Assembly: GCF_024139115.2 (NCBI RefSeq)
Contig: NC_085141.1
Location: 381,193,278-381,257,277, forward strand
DNA from: Armigeres subalbatus
Lineage: Eukaryota; Arthropoda; Insecta; Diptera; Culicidae
Direction of reading: 5' to 3'
DNA length: 64,000 nt
Shown: one piece after another, positions 22,013-32,420 of the stretch
How positions within the stretch are numbered: position 1 is the first letter of the stretch
Layout of the letters: every line of letters starts with the position of its first letter
Translations under genes and position numbers: made by a program
Notes under the pieces: generated by a model
Told to the model about the DNA's origin: nothing
Database searches by the model: none
The model's input: only the letters and a program-made list of their open reading frames with translations

Positions 22013-22028
22013 GGTCCTGAAAAGAACC
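22013..22028 (-). promoter_or_regulatory. Histone-type 3' stem-loop look-alike (2)
   Basis: On the minus strand GGTTCTTTTCAGGACC fits the histone stem-loop consensus (GG-YYY-T-TTTC-A-RRR-CC). It is followed by ATCA and a purine-rich GGGAGGAAGG. It lies at the same relative place in its sub-unit as the copy at 20154-20169 (both preceded on the minus strand by AATTAATC). Confidence 0.45.
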
Positions 22029-22835
22029 GATTAATTGCCACTTATGTGCCTTATCAGCAGCCACTGGGCTGCGCGACCGCCATCCGATGATTCGGCTTAA
22101 CGAACGCCGTCGATTGCCAGATCCGCCGAAGATGGGACACGGATGAAAATGATGTGCTGCTGCTTCCACGACCGCCACCACCACCGACCGAAAAAATTTC
22201 ATCCGCTGAGACAGCCGTTGTCACTGGGACCGCTTCTGGACTCCCTAGTCCGCTCGCCGTGACATCCAGAATGAAAATGACGCGCGCACGCGAAACACGG
22301 GGCTTTTTATACACAGGGAAAACGAAGCAGTGGATCAAAATGCCCGTACGTTACTGCAATCTGATGTCCGTGTTGGGGAATTATGAACGGAAGTGAATTT
22401 TTCACCCGGTTTGGAAAGAAACAACATTTTCAATAGTTTAAAGTTGATAATCAATAGTATCAATATAATTGGCAAATTGCTGGAGAGTTTCTGAATCGAT
22501 TGATAAGCAAATGTCGAAAATCCATCGAAAGATAAAGACGCTATTAGCGTTTGAAATCTATCCAAATTTCGTGACGGTCTCGAATTTGGAAATTTTGGAT
22601 TTACACCCTGTATCTGAGTCTTCCCCTTAGACGTAGTTTACGTCAAAATACCCATGAATAGCGTTACAAATAAGACAATAGAGCAGTGTTTGCTTAGCTA
22701 GGGCATATTGCCCCCCCTTCCCCTATGTAACTAATTGATCTGTTAAATTCCTTTCTAGTTAAAAAGTATAAATAATCAGTACATTCAAAGTTAATTGCCT
22801 ATATGCCGGGTATTAAGCCACCCGGGGTGGAAATT

Positions 22836-22998
22836 AATTACTATGTCTGAAACTTGATTATGCATATGTACAACATGTGATAGATTTAGTTCGGAAAAGG
22901 TATTGGAGGGTAACCGCCCCTTCGGTGGGGTTTGATCCCACGACCCCAGTTCGCATGACAGGTGCTTTCCCTACTAAGCTACGAAGGACCTCCGTCGT
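22836..22998 (-). mobile_element. tRNA-derived SINE-like unit, minus orientation
   Basis: On the minus strand the string TAGCTTAGTAGGGAAAGCAC resembles a Pol III A box and D arm. Then comes TGTCATGCGAACTGGGG (anticodon-arm-like) and GTGGGATCAAACCCCAC (T-arm/B-box-like). The 3' part runs through GGTTACCCTCCAATACC to a conserved end, CATAATCAAGTTTCAGACAT. Its inverted partner is at 23219-23353. It is not a functional tRNA, since the B box is altered and the flanking stems mismatch. Confidence 0.65.
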
Positions 22999-23218
22999 CC
23001 ACCGTCGGGTTGGGATCTGACGACCAAACTGGCACAACCTCACACAACCCTACTTCATTGAGCGCCGTTGCTGATGAAGCAAGTGTGTAGGAGCCGAACA
23101 ATACTAAATACTCATCCTACTTGGTTGACATGTGTACAAAAATACATTTGAGAGAGTTAGTTCTGAAAATGTATTGCGAGAGATCGGCTGGTACCTGGTG
23201 CTGGGAATTTGGTTTCAT

Positions 23219-23353
23219 CAGTACCCGCTAAGCTGCGGTGGACGACGGAGGTCGTGGGATCAAACCCCACCGAAGGGGCGGTTACCCTCCAATACCTTTT
23301 CCGAACTAAATCTATCACATGTTGTACATATGCATAATCAAGTTTCAGACATA
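23219..23353 (+). mobile_element. tRNA-derived SINE-like unit, plus orientation (partner)
   Basis: It reads GCTAAGCTGCGGTGGACGAC, GTGGGATCAAACCCCACCG, GGTTACCCTCCAATACC and the shared end CATAATCAAGTTTCAGACAT. Over the last ~125 bp it is nearly identical to the reverse complement of 22836-22960, while its 5' A-box part is more diverged. The pair makes a stem of about 130 bp around a 0.24-kb loop. Confidence 0.65.
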
Positions 23354-23870
23354 GTATAAATAATGTTAATTTCTCTTTAATTTTGTCAATCAGACAATAC
23401 ACGCGCAATTTGAATTTCTCAATTGGCTTATTTCATTAACCAGAAAAAAGTGTAGTTGAACATGAACATACTAAGTTTTGATTAGTTTTATTAAATGCAT
23501 TCTAACATTATTTTCAATGAAAAAGAGTGTAAATTAGGCTTTGAAAATACTCAACAAATCACAGGGCCTAAAAACAGTATTGTTCGATCTGGTATTAATT
23601 TTTTTTCCGTTTGAACTAGGAGAAGTTTGCTTACAATCACCATTTATTTGTAAATCTTCTTAAAGATTTTTTTATAAAATAGGCTCATTCAACATCTTTT
23701 GGTCAGTCGTTTAAGAGAAATCGCATTTGTGTAATAATAACACGCACTACAAAAATGATGATGCGTGACAGCAGCATATTGATGTATTTATGAAGTCATC
23801 ATCCTGGTATGATCGCGGTTGTGGTATTGATAGTAGTCTGGCGATCTCGATGTACAGTCGTCGGGAGAGG

Positions 23871-24053
23871 CAATGGGTCAAATAGGGATGAGAATGGGTC
23901 ACTGTTTCAGCTACTTAGAATGCTTGTAGAATAGATTGAATGCATCTGAAGACAAGAAGACCAAAATATAAGAGACCTTTTTGAACAATTTTGCTCTACT
24001 ACCTCTAGACTGCCGGTGAGAACGATGACCCATTCTCACCCTCAGACCCATTG
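23871..24053. mobile_element. 183-bp MITE with compound inverted ends
   Basis: The left end has CAATGGGTCA, then a 7-base gap, then TGAGAATGGGTCA. The right end has TGACCCATTCTCA, a 6-base gap and GACCCATTG. The two-block arrangement is mirrored, so the whole is a MITE-like hairpin. No target duplication was resolved. Confidence 0.65.
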
Positions 24054-24814
24054 TCGACCCGAATGGCGGTATCACACTCTTTTTCTATTGGTCCCAAAAC
24101 AGGTACTCAGGGATATTTACCATTGGCCATGGCATTTGCAGTGTGGCCAATTTTCAGAGATTTAATAGAATAATAAGATTCTAAAATTACAAAGATATAT
24201 TTATGTATCGATCAACCATTTTTGGTATATCATAACTGTATCAATCACAAAGAGAGATCCTCTTGGGAACATCATGGTTGTCGTGATATGACTATAGTCT
24301 TACTGTCTTTTAGTGGAGTCTTTTAGTGGAGTGAATGGTTTGCAGATAAATCATCATCACCATGCAAATTTTCTTGCTATAGCAGACATTCTATCTGTCA
24401 CTATTACTCTATTCGAGAACTAAAATACTTGCCTTGCTTAATACTAACAATATTTAATTTTCGCACGACTGATATTACGGCAGACTATGAAGAATTAAAA
24501 GGATTTGAGGCTAGACCAATTCAACCTTTCATTAGACTTGGAAGAACCTAAACATGTTCAGCTCTGAAAGGGATCAATTTCCCCCTATATGAGGATCAAG
24601 TCTCCCGCAAGTTTTGAAATTGCCAAATTTTCTATCTTTCGGCAAAATCGATTTTTTGGTAACTTTCATGAACAAATAATTGCTTCCAATGACATTTTTG
24701 AATAGCTTATTAAATTCTTTATCAAGTCCATCAAGAAGCGTCCAGATCTGTGCATGTTACATCGAGAAATATGCTAAACAAAAAGTGGGGATCATGTGTG
24801 TCCAGTTTCCCCTA

Positions 24815-24902
24815 CAGCGCTTAAACTGGACCGATGAATGTTACAATCATGTCTCGAGGAACTGGTGCCTGGCTTAGGATCACTTGGGTTAGAAACAGTC
24901 TC
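24815..24902 (-). pseudogene. BEL/Pao gag-protease linker, upstream half of protease
   Basis: Minus-strand frame: ETVSNPSDPKPGTSSSRHDC then NIHRSSLSAV, leading directly into LFRCLPV at 17519 when element A is removed. Joining to gag across element E also keeps the frame (HHELLHNEKRIDK|ETVSN). This 88-bp island is the only BEL sequence left between A and E. Confidence 0.8.
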
Positions 24903-24904
24903 CT

Positions 24905-27234
24905 CCCAAGTAACATTTTAAGATTTATCACGCTCTATAAGAGGTTTTCATGACCAGTTGCTAATAAAACTAATAACTCCACCGAAACCTCTTCATAACA
25001 TCATTAAGATAGCCTTCCGGCCTAATGGACCAATCTAGAAGAAGTTATTAAAACCGTATTAAGAGTAGTAATAAAACTGCAATAAAACATTGTATTGAAT
25101 TTATTGATACTCTATAAGAGGTTGTCATGACCATCATAAGAGTAACAATAAAACTTTTTCAATTTATGGATTATATTTATTGTCGTTCCAGTGCCTTTGT
25201 TTTTGCCTTTCTCGTACAACTAAGTTGTACCGAAAGGCTATCATTTCACTCCGAAAACGAACTTTTTATAGAAGCCTCTGAGACCCATAGTATTATATAC
25301 CAATTGACTCAGCTCGACGAGCTGAGCACATGTCTGTCTGTCCGTGTGTATGTATGTGTGTATGTGTGTGTGTGTGTGTGTGTATGTGTGTGCACAAAAG
25401 CTATAAAAAACATTAGACAACTTTTCGTATAGTAATCCTTAACCGATTTTCTCGCAACAAGTTTCATTCGACAGGGGACAAAGCCTTGTTGATCACTATT
25501 GAATTTCATAACGATCGGTCATTGCGTTTCAAAGTTATGAAGAAAATGGTACATCGGACCATATAAACCCCATATAAGGTTGGTGTCTTAACTAAATGCG
25601 AGAAAGGCACCACCAACGCTAGGTGGATTAATCTGGGTTTTATTTTCACTAGATAACAATGTCCCCTATGTAAAGCTGATGTGTGGAAAATGATGCTTCT
25701 GATTTTACTTGTAATGGTTGATGTTGAAAATGAAGCATTTTTTAAGTAGTTCATACATCAGAATGACATGCGCAACCAAATTTATCGTGAATATTGAGGT
25801 TGTAGAAGCTTAAAATCAACGCGCCTCGGAATTATCGAATAATCACATGAAAATAAGAAATTAAATAATTATCCAAACTGCTCAAAATATTTCAATTTCA
25901 AATAGTTTGTTATGAAGTAACCTTGCTTATATCAAAAAACCTCCGAAATAATTTAATTCCACTAATGAATAGTCTATTTGATGGTAATTGATGTTTTTTT
26001 TTTCAATCACGGCTATGACGTTGATCATTATTTCAACATGGCGACATTCCTTTTTATGAAAACAAAAAATCTGGTGATAAATAGCTCAATGGCTTTTGTG
26101 ATAACCTCAATAATTCGCCTTGGTTACTTCATGACCGTTTTAAACTTGTTATAAAACTTTGCCATGATTACACTTCCCCACAACAGATGGCCTTCGGTTC
26201 GATAACATGCAGCCTAGTGGCTGATGCGGGAAGCACTTTTTCATCCTACGGGCAACGATGCCAAATCTGTGGAAATTAAAGCTCTCGGCGGATTTGCGGA
26301 TACGTATAAGAAATCTACGAATGCTAGTAATTTCCTGAAATTAGTGAACCTACAAATATATGGAACATTACCAATTCGTATTTCCGCCGTAATTTGTAGC
26401 CGTAAATTTCCGGTGTAATTTGTAGCAATTAAATATGTGTGTATGTTACAAGGGAAAATTCTTTAATCAGGAGGACATGTGCATGAGTAAAAATGCAAAA
26501 ATTATTTCCTCCTTCCCTTTTTTTTAGAAACCAGAAACTCGAAATCATCGTGAATTAAAATGATTCTTCATGAAAAGCCACAATTCAAATAAGGGCATAT
26601 TTTTAACAGCATTTCATATTTATGTGTCTCATTTCCCAAATCAAAATCAAAACTAACATAAGAGTTACAGTTCAATAATTTTCAAATAACCCTGCTCATG
26701 GAACAAAATTACTATTGACAGAAAGCGAATTGTTTTTGACAAACCTTTATTGGTATTTTTGGATAGCACCGGAGATTCGTATGACCAGGGGATTTTTTAC
26801 TTGTCGTTCTAAAGTTTTTTTTTTTAATTTGGGAAATGAGAAGCATCTTAAGTTTATCAGAAACACATGTCATTCACATTATGTCGGTAAAAATATACTA
26901 ACCTCATTATGCGTCTTATTGAATGATTAAATTATAAGTTTTACAGCAACACTGCTTTCCAAATTCAACATGGCGAATAGATCGATTCGCGTTGAGTAGT
27001 TTTAAAGCAGTGATCCAAACTGGTTTTATGATGCATTTGAAAGCAATAATAAAACTATTATTAAAACTTCAAAGCTAACAAAAAGCTTAGTTTTAAAACA
27101 TGGTTTATAAGTTTATACCTTTGTTCGTTAGCATTGTTTATGACCACCATAAAACAATAGGCTTTAATTATTCCCATAATAAAACCTTATTAAAATTCAT
27201 ATAAAACCCAACGGTCACAGAATTGTTACTTGGG
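24905..27234. mobile_element. Element E: 2.3-kb element with CCCAAGTAAC ends, in BEL
   Basis: The inverted ends CCCAAGTAACATTTTAAG (24905) and the complement ending AATTGTTACTTGGG (27234) are flanked by CT at 24903-24904 and 27235-27236, so a 2-bp duplication is likely. Excision restores the BEL frame. The interior is rich in AATAAAACT motifs, and CTCTATAAGAGGTT occurs twice (24942 and 25112). There is no transposase. A 77-bp relative is at 45096-45172. It hosts the element at 25204-25660. Confidence 0.8.
25204..25660 (+). mobile_element. Interspersed repeat with TGCCTTTCTCG ends and a TG microsatellite
   Basis: It starts TGCCTTTCTCGTACAACTAA, followed by GTTGTACCGAAAGGCTATCA, GACCCATAGTATTATATACC and CAGCTCGACGAGCTGAG. 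A (TG)n/(TATG)n tract runs at 25340-25395. The right end is CGAGAAAGGCACCACCAACG. The ends are inverted over 11 bp. This architecture is very common in culicine genomes; I do not know a family name. A diverged piece is at 30185-30350. The 101-codon frame across the TG tract is spurious. Confidence 0.7.
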
Positions 27235-27236
27235 CT

Positions 27237-28913
27237 TATCTATCCTTTTCTCGTTGTGCAGAAGTTCATGATGTTTTCTGGCACAGCTGTCCTTACCACA
27301 AACCTTGGTGATGGTGATGGTGATTCTAGATGTGCATTGTGGAATCTAGTACCTTTCCTAGCAGGATGCGTTTCGTTTCTTACACACTTCGGCTCTTGAA
27401 TGCCTGGGATTGTCACCGTGCTGGCAGCCTCATCCATTGAATAAATCCAGTTTCCAAAGGTGACCAGATTTACTCTAGGAAGCATCTGATGATATTTGGC
27501 CCAATCTAACTTGATTGTCGGAGGCAGTCTACTAACCAGCTGATGTAATAACGACACGTTATACATATGCTCTTCTAGCTGGCACGCATTCATTGTAGCG
27601 CAGAAATTTTGGACTTCAACTGCGAAATCCATTATGGTTTCAAGCCTATCTTTTCTCAAGGGTGGCAACACCGTTGTTTTGGTTATTAACGAATGGATAA
27701 TAGTTTCCGGCTGCCCAAACCGCATACGAAGTGTCGAAATGATTCCTCCCACGTTCGAAGGATGCATCAAAAGGCTTTTGACGGCATCGTAGGCTTTTCC
27801 TGGTAAGCACTTTTGTAGCCTTACCGCATTTTTTGCATCCGTAAAACCACACATATAGCAGTTGTATTAGTGTAAGATGCGAAGAATATAGGTCACTCTT
27901 CTGGCTTTCCGGAAAAGTTTGGAAGATCCTTCGATATAGCTTGGCGAGCCGCCAGCTGAGTCTTCGTGAGCGACGCAATTTCGCCGGAAAAGAATCTTTG
28001 GTCTCCTTCTGACTGCTCAATTGGAGGTATTGCGTAGTTCTCCGCCTCAGTTACTCCTACCGTACGATGTTGGGATCTGTGCCCCTCATTACCCAGCGCT
28101 CGTGCGTAATAATGCTGTGCTTGCATCGATGGTTGTACTTCTTCGTTGATGCGTCGATTTCCATGACTATATGCCGAAGGAATATTCGGTCGAATAACCA
28201 CACTGGAGACTTCTCTCAAGGAAAACGTCCGCCCTGCGCCAACAACGGTTTCATGATCCTGCCCCACCGAACGATGATGGTTTGTTGTTACCCTCGGATG
28301 AACAACCGTCGCTTGATTTTGCGTAGAATGCTGGGACGGATTTAAAGTGTCGGGATGAATTGAGGTGTGTTCTTGTTGACCATTGTTGTCATGCAACCAT
28401 TCGTTTACACGGCTCATACTGCAACTAGACGGTGGAACCCTTTTCACTGGCCATTTCTTCCAGGAGGGCGTACTTTCGCTCCAGAAACTCTTTCGCTAGA
28501 CTTTGCTCTTCCTATAACTTCTGCATTTGTAGTTCCAGCAACTTGCGGGCAGCCCTACGAGATGACGTTTGCGACAGATTGTTTTCAGATCTCTTGTCGT
28601 CGCGATCCTTGCCACCATGCTCGGCTCCTGTTACTTCTGAGTTGATCTTATCCACGGTGTTTAACAACCTTCGGTTGTTTCGGATGTGGTGCTGCTTTAC
28701 TGCTCTTCGGTTCACCAACTGGTTGAAGATTTTTGCTGGAAGTTGAACCCTCTCGTCGGACCCATGCAGCAGATACGCATTTTGGACGAAACGAAAATTA
28801 TAAAATGTTGGTTTCGTATCAATTAAAACACAAGAATTTGGTGCTGTTTTACGGTCTATTATAATTTTCCTGATGGAGGTAATTTGTACAAAAATTGTGT
28901 TAATTGTAATCAT
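27237..28913 (-). pseudogene. BEL/Pao gag
   Basis: Minus-strand frames at 28512-28913, 27893-28447 and 27240-27854 cover it. The N-terminal part is a charged, coiled-coil-like segment (SSRRAARKLLELQMQKL, then EEQSLAKEFLERKYALLEEM after a stop at 28509-28511). Next comes a low-complexity H/Q/S-rich linker, then LAARQAISKDLPNFSGKPEE, which is the typical start of the BEL/DUF1759 gag domain. It continues with VRLQKCLPGKAYDAVKSLLM and STLRMRFGQPETIIHSLI. Near 27265 another frame reads CARKHHELLHNE, the zinc-knuckle-like motif. Gag forms the virus-like particle of the retrotransposon. Multiple stops and shifts make it inactive. Confidence 0.88.
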
Positions 28914-29486
28914 TTTTAGTACATGTAGTATTTATCTAAATGTTTCTATGTTCCATATCTGCTTTTGTTAATCTTATGTAAATAAATAATTCTTTGAACC
29001 GCATGTTTGGGCAAAGTCAATTTTCATTTAGTCCCCTTTATGATTGTTCGTAGTCTGTCTTGTCGAAATCTGTCTGCCGTGTCTACGGCCCCTTTGATTT
29101 ATGGCAATCTATATCTAACTAAGGATGAAAATCAGTTGGTACCTTAAATATTTGTAAGACCGACATTCATGTGAATGTGGAGGTATTTTTGTATTACATA
29201 ATGAAAATAATAAAGATTTTATGTAACTTTCCATGTTTGGTTGCTCGACATCATAAAGCGACGCTGCTATATTGCCGCAAAACACTGGAAGTTGGGCAAC
29301 AAAATCCTTTTCTCAGTGGGGAATATGACATAAAATTGCTTCCATCTTCAAAAATATAACGTTTTTCAAATATATGTTTCACTGGTCAAAACGCCCCATT
29401 GTAGGTAGGACGATATGCCCTTTACCTACTTACCACAAGCGCGGTGAACTCAAGCGCAGTTGCTTCCAAATTATATGGAAACTAAG
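28914..29486. other. Upstream flank of BEL gag, possible 5' LTR/UTR
   Basis: AT-rich, no reading frame. The expected BEL 5' LTR should be here on the minus strand. I could not identify LTR ends (TG…CA plus repeat partner), so it is not called. Confidence 0.3.
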
Positions 29487-29650
29487 GGTATGCGATAACA
29501 CACTTTTTCCTAACGAAACGAAACGAAACGAAATTTAAAATGTCTATGTTGATTCGGATCGAAACGAAATATGAATTTTTCTTTCGAGACTTCGAAACGA
29601 TACGAAATTAAAGATAATTTCATTCGAAGTTTTTCGAAACGAAACGATTT
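29487..29650. repeat. GAAAC-rich degenerate repeat (1)
   Basis: Runs of AACGAAACGAAACGAAACG at 29513-29530 continue with diverged GAAACGAAAT and TTTCGAAACGAT units. A similar sequence in mixed orientation is at 33790-33985. Both lie beside a short ATGCG-containing string (GGGTATGCG and CATATGCGGTA in reverse), so they may be diverged inverted ends of one old element. Confidence 0.45.
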
Positions 29651-31059
29651 TTTTTTCCGCGGTATTTTTTTAAAATTGGTTTTACGCAATTCTGATTTTA
29701 CTGTTTCGATGTCGAATAACTGTTTTGCGAACAAAAAAGTTATAATAACAGAAAAGGCAATCTGTGATAAATCGCCACATTCTCGCCGCATATACCATTG
29801 GCAATAAGACAATTCCCCAGTATTTGTGCCGCTTTCAAAGAAATTCATCGTGGAGCGTGTGCTCCCGAATCTGATCAATTTTATATCAGTTTTATATCAG
29901 CAAGTATATAAAAATAAAGAAATTGTGGGATTTTTCATATACCTACGGATTCAAATTTCGTTTAAAACCTTAGTTCACTTAAGAATTATGTAATTATGCT
30001 AAAGCATACTTCATATTTTCTTGTCAGCGTGGACTAAGTACTGACTTAGTCAAAATTAGAAAATGAATGCTTAGATTTATTTTTTATTCAGTGGGATACT
30101 CAATTATGTATCCACATCTGCCAGGCGTATACGTAGATAGAGAATTGATATTACTAGACCAACATTTGAAAGAGCGTATCAGCCAAAATGTATTCCTTCT
30201 TATTCTTCGTCTACATATATAGCATACATTTGCTCACTAGAAGAATCCTGTGCACCTTTCTAAAATGTACGAAGATATGTATTTCCGATTGAATTTATCA
30301 GACCCATAGTCTTATATTCAATCAGCTCGACAAATTAAGCTATTGTCCGCGTTCTTTTTTTATGGTCAGTATAAGCTGAAAGCAATCTTAAGTAAAGAAC
30401 TTCCAGCAATGTTAATGATCTTTCAACCCGTTCTGGATTTTATTTTTGCAAATTCCATGCGAAGATCTAGAAATGCCCACAAATCTGCAATGTTTCTTAC
30501 ATAAAGCGCCGTAACGTACGGTTGGCCAGGTTGGCCTCCACCAAGGGCGCCAGTCTTTAGGGTGCGCCGAAATCAAGGATTACGCTATAAGCAAAAGACA
30601 AATTTATTTAGTTTAGGGTTGGTACAATGGTAGAGATATGTCTTGACAAGATGACAAGTAAGAGATATGTGGAATAATCTAGAGCAATCCATAAATATTG
30701 CCTTTTTTCCACATCAACATGTTATAGGATTTGTTTTAGTTTTGACTGCTAATCCGATTTCTCAAGGACTTCCGAAACCGGTTACAAGAGGACAGTAGAA
30801 AAAAGAGAAAAACAAAAATATAATATTTACCAAGTTATTTGACAATCATGGATTTTTATTATTAACATTGTGTGATTCGGATTATTTAAAATTTTAGCTA
30901 TTACATATTAGGGCCACCAAGGGATTTCCGGAACCATAATGTTTGATAGTAGTGACTATTCGTGAAATGTAGAACTTATTGAAGCAGTGCAGTATACATT
31001 CAAGCGTTTTTTGTATAGAAAATTCTATTACCTTTAAGAACCATATCAGAGAAGAATAA
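29651..31059. other. AT-rich low-copy DNA with a fragment of the 25204-type repeat
   Basis: Contains a diverged fragment of the TGCCTTTCTCG family at about 30185-30350 (GACCCATAGTCTTATATTCA, CAGCTCGAC). Near 30508-30590 there is a GC-richer piece (GGTTGGCCAGGTTGGCC, AAGGGCGCCAG) that partly resembles 32690-32745. No gene seen. Confidence 0.4.
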
Positions 31060-31440
31060 GTCGCATGCAGATCACATCATTAACTGATCGTCGGCGCATC
31101 CTTCATATGTCTACGCTTCATCGACTTGTACATGGTTCTATTCACTGCAGCAGTACTAGTGACCTCCAGTTTTGGTTTCCCACGCATGGTCTACGTCAGT
31201 TGGATCTATTCTACATCCTTAGATCAAGGACAAACCTGGGAAAAGCTGCACCTCTTTCTCGTTTATGCCAGACTTACAACGAGGGCTACAACGAAGTGGA
31301 CATTTTTATGGAGCTTTCGCAATTCAAAAGGATTATCCGAAACTAGCAGCTTTGCTAAGCTTTAAAACTTTATTATATTGTGGTCCGATTATTGGGTAAC
31401 CCTGTAGGACACTATACAATGAATAATATATGAGATAAAT
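31060..31440 (+). pseudogene. 5'-truncated LINE: RT C-terminal tail and 3' UTR
   Basis: The frame at 31065-31346 reads LTDRRRILHMSTLHRLVHGS, GLRQLDLFYILRSRTNLGKA and PLSRLCQTYNEGYNEVDIFM, then ends after QFKRIIRN. This follows the pattern L..L..RR…L..G.I…R…P..R….YN….D.F….F at the C-terminus of Jockey-group LINE ORF2 proteins. After the stop, an AT-rich 3' end ends near GAGATAAATAAATAAC. It is only the last ~90 residues, a classic 5' truncation. Confidence 0.6.
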
Positions 31441-31674
31441 AAATAACTTAATTAACTAAAAAAGGACAATTCACACTCAAATTCATTGGTTTGAATTTAT
31501 TGAGATTTTTAAAGTGGACATTTTTGAAAGGTTACATTCATAATAAACCGATTGACAAAATTTAGAAGTGCCTTTTGTTCTTATATCCGGAAGTAGTGGT
31601 ATGAATTTTTGTGTAATTTATAGTTCAGGTAAATTTCCCGTTTTTTGGTTTTTTTTTCATTTCTTCTTATTATA

Positions 31675-31865
31675 GGGGTAATGACGGCTTTGGCAGGTTT
31701 TGTTCTATTATTGGCAGGGGGGTTTTTTATGACTCATTATGCTCAAATTTTGCCCAAACATTCTTTGCATATCATAGAATATTGTGGCCAAATTTCGTAA
31801 AATTCGGTCGATAAAAACCCCCCTGCCAATAATAGAACAAAACCTGCCAAAGCCGTCTGTTCCCC
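31675..31865. mobile_element. 191-bp MITE, TA target duplication
   Basis: The ends GGGGTAATGACGGCTTTGGC (31675) and the complement ending GCCGTCTGTTCCCC (31865) are flanked by TA at 31673-31674 and 31866-31867. The inverted arms are ~55 bp and include CAGGTTTTGTTCTATTATTG and GGCAGGGGGGTTTTT. It is clearly the same family as 20617-20790. Confidence 0.92.
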
Positions 31866-31929
31866 TAATCAAATGTATATTGGTCCTGAGGTGAACGGCA
31901 ATTCCGACCATTGAACAACCCACTGCATA

Positions 31930-32420
31930 GTTCAATTTTATCAACACAAATATGTACAGGAAGTGACTTCAAACTATCGACAGACACAGTCCTGAGTTAA
32001 GTTTTCCTTGATCCAAACAGATCCGTTGGCGATTTCGACTACCAATCAATCTACACACCATACAGTTATTTTCGATTTGTCCTAACTGGGTTCAGTGGTC
32101 CAAAACTACATTTTACTTGATCCAAATAGGTTCAATGACAACTCCCGGCCACCAACAAACCCACTCCAAAAAATTTTTTTTCCTGATTCGACTAGATCCG
32201 GTAGAATCTCTGACCTTCAAACATCTCACCCCAGAGTGAAATTTTATTAACTCTGTTAGGTCCAGAAGTGGTTTCAAAACACCGTCAGACCCACTCCAGA
32301 ACTCGATTTTCCTTGACGCGAATAGGTCCGATAACGATTCCGATAATCGACCGACGCATTTCAGAGCTGGATTTTATTGACCCAACTAGACCCAGCAGTG
32401 CGTAGGCTCTGAAAAACACC
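31930..32420. repeat. Degenerate ~65-bp tandem repeat, about 8 units
   Basis: The pattern CCACTCCA…ATTTTNCTTGATCC…TAGGTCC…GATTCCGACCA recurs. The ATTTT-type anchor falls at about 31935, 32001, 32068, 32110, 32177, 32241, 32306 and 32371, i.e. spacings of 64-67 bp with one short 42-bp unit. Units are strongly diverged, so the array is old. Confidence 0.7.

Larger units (their letters stand above)
18984..22646. mobile_element. Block D: 3.7-kb composite of related sub-units with GACGTAAACTACG ends
   Basis: It starts near GTTGTGTACAAGACACGACC and GACGTAAACTACG (18989-19030) and ends in ACGTAGTTTACGTC (22632-22645), so the ends are inverted. Three related tail segments end in the same string (CCCCTTAGACGAAGTTTACG) at about 19826-19848, 21480-21502 and 22622-22644. 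Each follows ~250 bp of similar AT-rich sequence (CACCCTGTATCYGAG). GC-richer sub-units with CGCGCGCG runs occur at 19200-19600, 20150-20600 and 22050-22380. No open frame is convincing. A related fragment is at 53468-53550. It may be a non-autonomous element built of tandem or inverted sub-repeats. Confidence 0.6.
18522..22723 (-). mobile_element. MITE B2: inverted copy of B1 carrying a 3.7-kb insertion
   Basis: The ends GGGGAAGAGGCTCCAAAACG (18522) and the complement of GGGGAAGGGGGGGCAATATG (ending 22723) are flanked by TA (18520-18521, 22724-22725). 18522-18983 and about 22647-22723 align to B1 in reverse. The break falls inside the B1 string GGGTATTTTTACATTATGC, where block D was inserted next to an AAAA run. 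B1 and B2 together form a 0.46-kb-arm palindrome around 18186-18519. Confidence 0.85.
22726..23870. other. Element A interior with an inverted SINE-like pair
   Basis: Apart from the inverted pair at 22836-23353, this is AT-rich non-coding DNA, probably element A sequence. Short open frames here are shadows of the tRNA-like modules. Confidence 0.4.
17522..24812. mobile_element. Element A: TA-flanked element nested in the BEL protease, host to further insertions
   Basis: The inverted ends GGGGAAACCGGACACACATG (17522) and its reverse complement ending GTCCAGTTTCCCC (24812) are flanked by TA at 17520-17521 and 24813-24814. Deleting it joins the two BEL protease pieces in one frame, which confirms the boundaries. 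Its own sequence seems limited to about 17522-17646, 18186-18519 (with internal GGACACACTTGATCCC motifs) and parts of 22726-24812. The rest is later insertions (B1, B2 with D, a SINE pair, a MITE). It has no transposase. Confidence 0.85.

Noticed and set aside
25127..25432. 101-codon frame with Val/Cys run
   Set aside because: It crosses the (TG)n microsatellite of an interspersed repeat.
14899..29200. Paired LTRs for the BEL element
   Set aside because: I compared the 3' flank (14899-15249) with the 5' flank (28914-29200) by eye and found only short chance matches, so no LTR is annotated.
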